Positions 55,455 through 64,000 of a stretch of DNA of 64,000 nucleotides are shown here, piece after piece. This DNA comes from Haemonchus contortus. Taxonomy: Eukaryota; Nematoda; Chromadorea; Rhabditida; Trichostrongylidae. The position numbers were made by a program, and so were the translations under genes. The notes under the pieces were generated by a model. The model was given only the letters and a program-made list of their open reading frames with translations, was not told where the DNA came from and did not search any database. The stretch is from NCBI GenBank assembly GCA_000469685.2, contig LS997564.1:14532091-14596090 (forward strand). The letters are read 5' to 3'. Within the stretch, counting starts at the first letter, position 1, and every line of letters begins with the position of its first letter.

Positions 55455-55689
55455 TACTAGTTGGAAATACCGCAAAATGTTATCGATTACGTTTTTACTG
55501 TACAAAATAATGTTTTTCTATTTCGAGTTCCGTTTTATTTTCAAAGCCATGTTATTGAGCTGTAATAGTAATCATAATTGTAATTACTGATAATATTGTT
55601 AGAATCATAATCCCAAATTTGCATTCTACTGCGAATATCTTTATACATACACATTTATGTATTTTTACTGATATTTTAATCATTAATCG
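55455..55689. other. AT-rich spacer
   Basis: No feature recognised. Confidence 0.5.
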
Positions 55690-55915
55690 CGTCCAGCACC
55701 CATTCAGAATTCTAATGGTCTAGTGAATGCGCATGTGGTTCTAATGGTCTCAATGAATAGCTGTGGCTAGCCGATGTACAAATTAGTGCTCCGATCCTCC
55801 CAGACGGTTTGGTACCAATTAGACTACCTCGTAAAGTTGAAGGGCTTGGTCGGCCTGGCCATATTCATATCCGGTATTCGAACACTGGAGCATGTGCACG
55901 TGACTACTTCCGTGT
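55690..55915 (-). mobile_element. SINE, diverged
   Basis: Matches in inverse order: CACCCATTCAGAATTCTAAT, TCCTCCCAGACGGTTTGGTA, GGGCTTGGTCGGCCTGG and the inverse B box GTATTCGAACAC. Confidence 0.72.
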
Positions 55916-57529
55916 TACTTATTGATATGTAGATTGTAAATAATACCCATAATTATTACAGTGGCAACAGAACTGATGAACGCTCGTTTTCCCCTACTTT
56001 CCTTTTTCCTATCCTCAAGTATACGATAAACTGCATATAAACAAAGAAGTAAACAAGTAAGATTTCGCACCTAAGCACTTTATCAACTTAGCATCTTTCT
56101 ATGGTCTTGAAATAAAAGCTCCTTGCAACAGAGGGATCTCATTTCACAAGTTCAGTTGCTTTTGGCTCTCTTAGGTCGGGAGTATTCAGGGGGTACGTTG
56201 CGAAGATCGTTAGAAGTTTTCCAGCTTCCAGGAAGAAAAAGACCTTATCTCAAACAGGACTCGAACCCGTGTATGCGCCGCTTGTATTCATTTCACGGGC
56301 GATAGGCGATTCCTCTAGCTTTCCAGAACTCAATTGGCTTGATTTATTACTCACTAAACTCAATACCGAGAAGAAATACAAATTGGACAATTGTGCCACT
56401 AAAATAGAGCACACCCAGCCAAACTGTTTTTATTGTTTTCGAAGGGTCATTTCCAGCCCTCAAAAGACCTTCCTAGCCTGGAAACTACTCAGACGTTATA
56501 TTTCGGAATACCTACTTCTTTTTTGTTGCACGAGTTCCTGAGCTTGAGTTCCTTTCCCCTGCCATGAATTTTTCAATAATTAGAGCCATAAAAGAGGTGG
56601 GAGAAACTAAACTCCTTCATAACTTCCAGTTAGAACCTCATTTAACTGCAGTTCTATCATGTCTATTCGACTGATCTAAGCTGAACTGAACAATCGAAAA
56701 TTGTGTCACTGGAGTTTGCTTTCTTTGAAAACGCCACTATCAAAACAACCGATTCAGTAGTAGTATAGAACGCGAATGTAGGACAATGATAATAGCCTGA
56801 AAATGAGGCCAATCAGTTCCGCTTGAAGCCCCCATCGTGTAATCTCTAGGCCACTATGACTCAAAGGAAGACACCGGCCTAACTCCTGGTGCCGCCCCAT
56901 CGCTACAGGCGTTTTCTATTCGTACTGGCTTCTCCGACAGACACTCCTCGGCTCATTCTTCTTCTTTGTTCTTCTCACACCGACCGACCACTATTATATA
57001 AACTCGATTTCAATTACTTCATTTCCGTTTTACGATTAGTTCCCAATAAATCAATCGTTTTCGTTGAATTTAATTTTTGTTTGTCCCTTTCTCCTCATTA
57101 TTCTTTCACCGACCTTTCAAGTCAGATTTTCTGAATAAAGCTCCCGATTCACTGAAGATCGTCGTCCATTCAAATCTTAACAGAATCCAGCTAGCTTCTT
57201 ATAGTTGGTACTATTACTGAATGGGTTTCTGAGGCAAGCCTTTATTGCCTTCAACTTTCCAACCTGGGAATGGATGCGCTCACCACTTTTCTCACTATCA
57301 CCTTCTGCATGAGTTCCGCATGTGGTTACTGATGGAATGATCATTTGTCGAACATACTCTCTCCGGCTAAGATCCCAGAAGGGATACATTTCCTACTAAT
57401 CGTAATTTCATTCTCCTGGAACTTCCACTCGGACAGCCACAACCATTTCCATTTATTTCGCTTCGATTTTGTAGCGATCACTGACAGTATGGGACGATGA
57501 GGGATCAGTACCGAATGACGCCTTCATGC
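55916..57529. other. Non-coding stretch
   Basis: A tRNA-like GGACTCGAACCC at about 56257 was considered and rejected as a gene. AATAAA signals at about 57045 and 57132 lack an upstream coding frame. Confidence 0.45.
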
Positions 57530-57670
57530 TTCAGTGATTAGGGAAATTGAATCCCGGCTCATACCAGCCTAGAACAATCAAGACTTCCACTTCTTCAAGC
57601 TCCATTAGTTGGCACGAAACTCGCTTGAAAGAAGAAAAGCCCTCATCTCCACATTGGCTGGTTCGCACCT
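57530..57670 (+). mobile_element. SINE fragment, badly degraded
   Basis: TTGAATCCCGGCTCATACCA corresponds to the B-box region, and TTAGTTGGCACGAAACTCGC and CACATTGGCTGGTTCGCACC to the body. Confidence 0.5.
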
Positions 57671-58039
57671 TTCCATCCGATAAAGTCTGGAGTGTTTCAG
57701 CTATAACTCTTATTTGCGGTCTGATTGCTAAGCCATTTCGATTCTTTTTTGTTCCATGACATCACAATTACCATTCAAATTGACGCTTTGTTTGATTAAT
57801 AACTGTCTACAAAACCTTCTCCTTTATGGGTTCAGTCACAGTTCAACGTACATAGTTTATTGTTTGGGTTGGTCGCAGAGGACAGGATGATGATCATCGG
57901 ACATAAAAAAGGAGTTGTACGGGATAACGGCAACAGATGTAGCATCAATGGGTATTTAAATGAGCCCCTTTCCAGAGCCTTCAAATCACGGATACCTCTG
58001 GGTGCTGTACACAATAAATACAATCTTTGACTTTAAGGC

Positions 58040-58116
58040 CTCGGAGGAAGGGTGTCGATCTGCAGGTCGATCAACTGACCATGGGGAGATGTGCGGTGAC
58101 CGCCACCTCTTCGCCT
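58040..58116 (-). mobile_element. SINE remnant
   Basis: GATCAACTGACCATGGGGAG and GACCGCCACCTCTTCGCC correspond to the inverse body and head with the middle deleted. Confidence 0.5.
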
Positions 58117-58284
58117 ATGCTCACATATGAAGCAATATAAACCATATTTGTACTTTATGGCGAATGCGCTTGAACGACTACTTCTTCACATTTCTTTCGA
58201 TAGAACAGTAAAGACATCTGCCCACTTTTCTCCCCTCAAGCATTTCATCCTATCTTATTTGTGTTTTCTTCGACATACATTAAG

Positions 58285-58413
58285 GGTGGAGGTGGTACGG
58301 TACCAAGCGGCGCACTATCACACGTACACACACCGTCATGGGTTCGAATCCCGGGTATGTGTCCGTTTAAGCAATCCAAGCCTTCCAACTCTTGTTGATC
58401 GATTGATTAACGC
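58285..58413 (+). mobile_element. SINE with internal deletion
   Basis: The head GTGGAGGTGGTACGGTACCA and perfect B box GGTTCGAATCCC (58345) are followed after about 50 bp directly by the 3' end TGATTAACGCCCCAAGACTT. The middle of the body is missing. Confidence 0.75.
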
Positions 58414-58634
58414 CCCAAGACTTTATTCTTTTTCCTATTCAAACGATATGGGCAAATTCAGAAGTCTCAACGCCGATATGGGCAGTTTTACGCTTTGCCT
58501 TTTTATACTCATTATTGATTACTACCAGATTTCCAACGTAAAATCCTCATCCATGATTAGAATTTTCGCTGCAAAATGGGTTTGAAAAATGGGTTTGAAT
58601 TTTTAACGTTTCAATAAGTGGTTGGTGGTTGATA

Positions 58635-58850
58635 AGACCCGAGAGGAGTGGTTAATTTCGATTCATCGGTGAATTGGTACCAGACTCGTCCGGGAGGATA
58701 AAAACTTGTACATCGTCTGGCCAACGCTATACTTTGTATAGGCCACATACACACTCATTACGCCACTGCAATTTTGAATGGAAGTCGAGTGCGGGGGCGC
58801 ATCCAACAGACGGGATTGATACGCCCCAAGACTTTAACCTTTATCGTTCT
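58635..58850 (+). mobile_element. SINE body with well-preserved 3' end
   Basis: GAATTGGTACCAGACTCGTC, CGGGAGGATAAAAACTTG, TGAATGGAAGTCGAGTGCGG and CAGACGGGATTGATACGCCC. The head is degraded. It ends CCAAGACTTTAACC, matching the end of the copy at 58413 and indicating part of the family's 3' consensus. Confidence 0.78.
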
Positions 58851-61039
58851 GAGACGTCTTCAACGTCTGGAACGCTTTCAATAACTCAATTATTGCTGAA
58901 CTCCTACAACTTGACGAGGAATTTCAAACACAATTCGAGTAGGTCAAAGAGGTCTTCATCAGAGTATTTCACGTTGGTGTCTACTTAAGAGTTTCGGTGC
59001 TAACCATATAACACTGAGCTGAAGAACATCAGCCTCTTCCCTCACTCACACTCGGGTAAACCATAAATTTGTCCATAATATTACGAATACTGACAGTTGA
59101 CCTGCTTCGAATTGCCTTTTCGACACCAATCGAGGGAGTTATGGCGAAGAAAACCCGTTCCCAAGCTGATTGACCGGAAAGACTGACATATAACGGTGTA
59201 TGGTTTTCAGCCTATTCCATGATGGTGCATGGTTATTGCACCGGTGGCAATTGGGTCGACCGAAATGCCAACTTTTTCATGCATTCTGTGAGAAACGTGA
59301 CGGTCGACGATGTCGTCGTTACAACGATATGTTCCTCTCCCACACAAACCGTTTCAGCACATTTCTTCTTGCCTCTTTGTCAGCTCCAATCATTTCGTAC
59401 TTGATCGGGAGCTTACGACCGGATGACAGCGCTAGAGGGACATTGACCAGATAAACGATGTGAATGGGGCCATACCAATATCTTCGAGCCCAGCTGACCA
59501 CTCCACGCGAAAAAAAAAGCACTAACGACATCTGATCGAAAGCCCAGATGATCGCCGGTTGTTCTTAAGCCTTGCCAACAATGCCTCAACGCTGACCAGT
59601 CGCGCTGGACCAAAGCTTTCTAACAAGTTTTCCACTGAAATCTATAAGATTATGGCCATTGACGCCATTGTCGTCGTCGAGTGATCCCATTCGAGAGCGA
59701 GTTACGCTAGACCGGTTCAGTGAGGCAGTTTCTCCTTCGATATATGAGGTAGTTTCATTCACGTAACCGTTTTCGTTAGAAAGCTATCAGCCTCCTCACC
59801 CTTAGGGCTCGACTTTCCCGAGCTTTTTTAATAAACTTTTCATTCGATCTTAAATCCTTGATGGTTTTTCTCGCCATCATAATCCGACAGGCATAGCTTA
59901 ATAACTCTCTCTAATTACTGTAGGATAGTCTTGGCTCTTTAGCTATCCCACATTTTGTGATTGGTAACACAACTTCGATCTAACCATGATTGGATATGCT
60001 CCCAAAGGCCGGAGGTATGACGGGCGTTTGGAGGCCTTCACCACATTGAGTGCAGGGCGGAGACATCCAATCGCTCCCACCATTTCTTGATCCCTCCTCG
60101 TCAGGTGACAGTCGTCTCAAAAATGATTTTCTCTGCTAGTGCATCTCTTCTAATACTTTCTGTAAACGTGCCATCTACCTGTATATAAAAAACCGGCAGA
60201 AGCATTTTCTTCCTGAACCGCTAGTTCAAAAGAGCGCTGAGTTGTTGTAGTAATCCCAATGTATCAGCCAACCAACCCACCCACTACTCCAGGGTCAATC
60301 AAAGGATTCCAAGCCGCCTTGAGAGAAATCCTTACTGAACATCATATTCGGTAATTTTGAAAAAGATGGGTAGTATTTCATGATTGAGTCTGGAGATAAA
60401 TTAGCAATTGGTTTTGCTCCGCTGCTTAAAGCGCTATAAAGGTACCACTGATTGGGAATGTAGTTTACTTTTTTTATAAGCAAGGAACACAGGGAGGGAC
60501 AAACTGGTAGGAAAACTTCGTAACCGCCTGTCTGCGGATCCGACTCATTGCAGCCATAGATTAAGTGGACTTGGTACTCTCTCTTATCTATGTAGTTGCA
60601 ACTTCTTCTTATGAACTTCCTTTGCTCTCGCACTTTTGTTGTTCCTTCGAAATCTCAAACATTGCAGCCATTTTGAGCGTATCAAAACAGTCGTTGGCTA
60701 CCTGTCTTCTACCCATCTACCGAATTTTCAGCTTTTTGCTTCAATTTCTCCGTTTTTTCTCAAAGACAGGTTCACATAGATTTTGAGGTGCCTGCTTTTA
60801 GACGAATTATGGAAAGAATAGTTCAGAATAGTGCAAAATTGGTGGAAAAAAACACGAAAATTGGAATAACAACAGAATATTCAAAGGAGTTTAAGGCTGC
60901 AAAAATGTAGTAAAAACAGGGGTTGGACGAGGCTGGGACGACAAAAGTTGCATGGTGGGGGAGGGGGTTGCATTCTTGTAAGCCAAAAATGTCCAAATTG
61001 CCCTCCAATCAGCTGATGATCTTGGAATGGGCAATTCTA
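58851..61039. other. Non-coding stretch
   Basis: No supported gene. Overlapping frames at 59200-59613 on both strands have no recognisable domain. Confidence 0.45.
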
Positions 61040-61925
61040 TTAGGTCGAGTAAAAAGTTTTTATCGGTTTTTCAATTTTCACTTCAAAAAGTCTTATTTCC
61101 ATTGGAAGAGGATCCCAATTAGTAATATAGTCTCCATCGCAGTCCTCAACATACGTCTAGCGATCCGGCAGTTTCTTGACTCCTGATGCCCAGAGCGGTG
61201 GCGGCCGTGATTCAAAAAAGCGGAGATCTCATTTTTGAGTTCCGAGCAATCATCCAAAACTACCGCGAAGCTGATGTTTCAGAGCAAGAAACAAATGGTA
61301 ATCAGATGGAGCGAGACCTGGCGAATAAGTGGAATGGGGCAGCACTGCCCATCCAAGTTTGGCAATTTACTGACAAAACAATACGCAACATGCGGTTGAG
61401 CGCTGTCGTGAAGAAGGCAAACATTTTCACGCTGCAGACGTTTCTTCCGAACAATGTCGGCCAAACTCTGTAGCTGAGAAGAGTAAATCCCGATGGTCAC
61501 GGTGGAACTCTCAGAAAGTTATCCAAAGTAGAGCATTCTCTGAGAACGTCCACCGACGACTCAGAAAGACCTTCCTCGGACATAGTCCACTTCTGTGTTC
61601 GTCTTGAAGGTGTTTGGTCTCGAGGCACCCGTGGGGTGATATGCAATGACCCTTCTGGATGCACCATAGATATTTGCGACAGCCGTCGGTGGATTATGCC
61701 CTTACAGTAATTCGTGATAGACGATAGCTCTCAGACAGCTTCGGACGGCAGTTGAAGGTTGAAGTCATTTTTGCGAAGCACTCACAAGGGGATGCTTACA
61801 TATACCCCTAAAAATACAGGTTAGGGATCGGTCTACCATAACCCATTACGAAGTCCTTCCGAGCGGTCCTACGAAAAAATCTAGAAATGGACGAAAAGTC
61901 GATCAAAACTTTTTACTCAACCTAA
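61040..61925 (-). mobile_element. Decayed mariner-type transposon
   Basis: Terminal inverted repeats TTAGGTCGAGTAAAAAGTTT (61040) and, inverted, TTAGGTTGAGTAAAAAGTTT (ends 61925) are flanked by TA at 61038-61039 and 61926-61927, the normal target of Tc1/mariner elements. The minus strand encodes pieces of a DDE transposase: LLHDSAQPHVAY, carrying the second catalytic Asp, and one frame away YSPGLAPSDYHL, carrying the third. Stops and frameshifts destroy the frame, and 886 bp is shorter than the ~1.3 kb of an intact element, so the interior is also deleted. Confidence 0.88.
61279..61500 (-). pseudogene. Mariner transposase fragment
   Basis: The open part of the broken transposase inside the 61040-61925 element, covering the HDSAQPH region. 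A frameshift precedes the YSPGLAPSDYHL motif. Non-functional. Confidence 0.8.
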
Positions 61926-62818
61926 TATTTTGCTAACTTATTGCTACTCTTTCAGAATAGTTATTCAGAATAACATCAAACACAAGGAGCAACAGTGGGA
62001 TGGGAGAATAGTTCGAAATATAATAACTTACGCAACGACGATCAGCTTTTGCATTGTCGACAAAGCTGCCTAATGCGAACAGCGGTGCATGGCCAAGGTT
62101 TTCAGATCCTGTCTACCGGTAGGTGTGGCGTACAACCGATGCAATCGCATAGCCCTTATAACGCCCCACTCGAGCCGTTTTCCCATTTCATTTCGTCTCA
62201 TATTCTATGCGAAAAAGCCTACGATTCATCTTTTGGGATATCTTGAAAGCCATTTTTATCGTGAACTGTGCCTTCAAGTGAGCGTTTGACAGTTACATGC
62301 ATAGTGTCCCCGAATAACTGGTGAATCATTTCATTCATTTCTTAGCTTTCTTTCCTTTGATTGAATTACAACACCATGAACCACAGGCTTTACGATGGGC
62401 AAAGGCTTATACAACTGTTCTGTTCGCTTTTTTGCAGGCGCTATCACCAGATAATCCACCTAGTCTTACTTTTCAAGAGTTTTTCGAGAGCATTGACTTT
62501 AGAGGGTTTGGCAAGACTCAGAAAGAAAGAATTTTTGAAGCTTCTTAACGGGAGCATCAAGATTCCAGTTCATTGCGGAGCTCCTATCGAATAAAACATC
62601 GGTGCAGGTAACAAAATTTGTGGAAGACTGCCCTTCAGCCTCGTGTCCTAGAAGAACCCAGCACATGGCATACGTACCCTACTAAAGTGTGGGTGAATAA
62701 AAAAGGTCACAGGTTCATAAAAGCTGTAACGCCTAGACGTAACATAAATTAGAAGAACCAATCATTATAGAGGTTTCGTGAGATGAAGGGTTAAGCCAAG
62801 TTTGGATAAAGAAAAAGC
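61926..62818. other. Non-coding stretch
   Basis: Holds the second copy of the ~30-bp CCATTTTTATCGTGAAC block at about 62246-62277. No gene supported. Confidence 0.45.
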
Positions 62819-63107
62819 CCTTTGACTTTGATCAGTCCCATTCGTGGGATACAGTCTCATTCTACTTCCATCCCGAATCGCAGTAGCGTTCTGTATGTGC
62901 ATGTGGGCTTATGGTTAGACAATAAATTGCGGTGGCCAGCCAACGTACAAGTCATGCTTCCATCCTCCAAGACTGGTCTGGTATCAGTTGACCGAATTCG
63001 GAAGATGAATAGCTTGGTTGGCCTAGGCAGGTCTAGATCCGGCATTCGATCCCCGGAACATGCGTGCTTGACAGTGTGCTACATGGCCCTACACCACTTC
63101 CGTCCCC
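62819..63107 (-). mobile_element. tRNA-derived SINE, full-length but diverged
   Basis: Plus strand from TTTGACTTTGATCAGTCCCA (inverse 3' end) through GCGGTGGCCAGCCAACGTAC and the inverse B box GCATTCGATCCCC (about 63041) to CTACACCACTTCCGTCCCC. Confidence 0.8.
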
Positions 63108-63938
63108 TCAACTAGTAATAAAAAAAGTAGAATCTGCGATAACAATCACGAGGAAGCTGACGAGACGATGGCTTCAAAAAAGCTGTAGTAGCTGTTTTGA
63201 TTTTAAGACAGAGTCTTGTCCTTTTCGAATTGATAATTTGATGATACGCAGAGACCACTTCTTGTTGTTACTGCGTGGAGTGTCAGTGGGAAGGCCATGA
63301 AATCGACTTTTACTAGAACAGGAGAGTGTACATATTTGATCTGAGCAAAATGCAATCACTGCACAGTCTAGGATTGATCGGAGATCTTCGAGTAACGGCA
63401 AATTTGGTTGATATTGGATTAGTTCAAATCTGTGGATTAGCTCACCCTATGCATTCTGCATCTTCTGTGGGAAACCAAGAAATGGGTAGGAGTCAACGCA
63501 ATTTGACCTCAACGAGATTCTCTTCTGTTCCGAGCATTATGACCTTTCCCCCCAAAAAAAAACTTCGACTAACTCCAGAAATGACCCTGACTTGAGCAGA
63601 GGCTATTTCATTGACCAGTCGGAAGCGGCAAATCCCATTCTAGTGGAATCACTCGAAGTTTTCCCATCAAGTCTAATGAGTTCCTCGTCCCTGTTTCGAC
63701 CACTTCAAGTTATCATTCCGTCTCGAATGGGCCAATTGATTTGGTGCGGTCAGCTGGCGTTCCTCAACCAAGTGATGGAGCGTCTTAATCCGAGCACTTC
63801 TATGAGATCATTCCATTGCGCAATTCATTCATGCGGGCCACGGCCCGAACAGTCACTCTCTCATTTCGCATACTTATGTAGTTCACATCGAACATTCGTC
63901 TCCAGGGATGAGTCCATTCCTTTGATTTGAATTAATCA
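63108..63938. other. Non-coding stretch
   Basis: Two consecutive plus-strand frames (63326-63595 and 63592-63930) lack recognisable motifs and are not called. Confidence 0.4.
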
Positions 63939-63998
63939 AGTGCTGGTATATCTGAAGGATCCTACCTCATGAACGTATCCTTCGAGTGTACCAGCACT
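63939..63998. other. 60-nt hairpin, pre-miRNA-sized
   Basis: Left arm AGTGCTGGTATATCTGAAGG-AT (63939-63960) and right arm ATCCTTCGAGTGTACCAGCA-CT (63977-63998) pair over 22 positions, with 18 Watson-Crick pairs, up to three G-U pairs and one mismatch. The 16-nt loop is at 63961-63976. The size is that of a pre-miRNA stem, but it could equally be the tip of a small inverted-repeat transposon cut by the window edge. Confidence 0.5.
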
Positions 63999-64000
63999 CA

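Noticed and set aside
56240..56310. tRNA-like GGGTTCGAGTCC (minus strand) with a pairing T-arm
   Set aside because: The T stem can form, but no matching 5' acceptor strand or cloverleaf was found about 72 bases upstream, so it is not called a tRNA gene.
59200..59613. Overlapping frames on both strands resembling a small gene
   Set aside because: No splice signals or known motifs, and competing frames are equally open.
63961..63976. CTACCTCA in the hairpin loop, complementary to the let-7 seed
   Set aside because: An 8-base match is expected by chance in 64 kb and has no supporting context.

Overview
This window looks like non-coding, repeat-rich nuclear DNA of a nematode, most likely a strongylid such as a hookworm. 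The evidence is the overall AT-rich base composition, the absence of bacterial-style gene packing, nematode-type splice signals around a few exon-like stretches, and the transposon lineages present: RTE-type non-LTR elements, a BEL/Pao element, a mariner and a tRNA-derived SINE. The species assignment is inference. No tRNA, rRNA, CRISPR array or complete cellular gene could be supported.

Layout. 0-5 kb: a possible internal exon (1061-1283), a ~346-bp tandem repeat split by a MITE with perfect 9-bp target duplications (1850-2229), and an inverted pair of related exon-like sequences, one with an intron and one without (about 3750-4200). 5-16 kb: two diverged copies of a composite repeat (about 5140-6730 and 14385-16180), each with a short palindromic head, a unique middle, a GC-rich minisatellite and an ACA-rich tail ending in TTATATA-like sequence. 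Between them lie a small TIR element, an RTE 3' end and a SINE. 16-23 kb: sparse, with weak exon candidates and a degraded SINE. 22.8-28 kb: a nested transposon wreck. A BEL/Pao polyprotein is broken by stops and frameshifts and interrupted by a SINE, a 218-bp near-perfect palindrome and two copies of an unidentified ~205-bp repeat, with a second copy of the 9-bp-TSD MITE just upstream. A 5'-truncated RTE follows on the minus strand. 28-44 kb: mostly featureless apart from SINE copies. 44.2-47.1 kb: the only long intact reading frame, a 953-codon endonuclease/reverse transcriptase whose last residues depart from the family. 49.4-51.4 kb: a 1.96-kb foldback element with ~600-bp inverted arms. 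52-64 kb: a cluster of SINE copies, a decayed mariner (61040-61925) and a pre-miRNA-sized hairpin at the right edge.

The features do not form a pathway. They form a landscape of transposable elements of several ages with nested insertions. Candidates for undescribed biology are the 9-bp-TSD MITE family, the long-arm foldback, the palindrome/TIR family, the composite minisatellite element and the SINE family. All need copy-number searches in the source genome.
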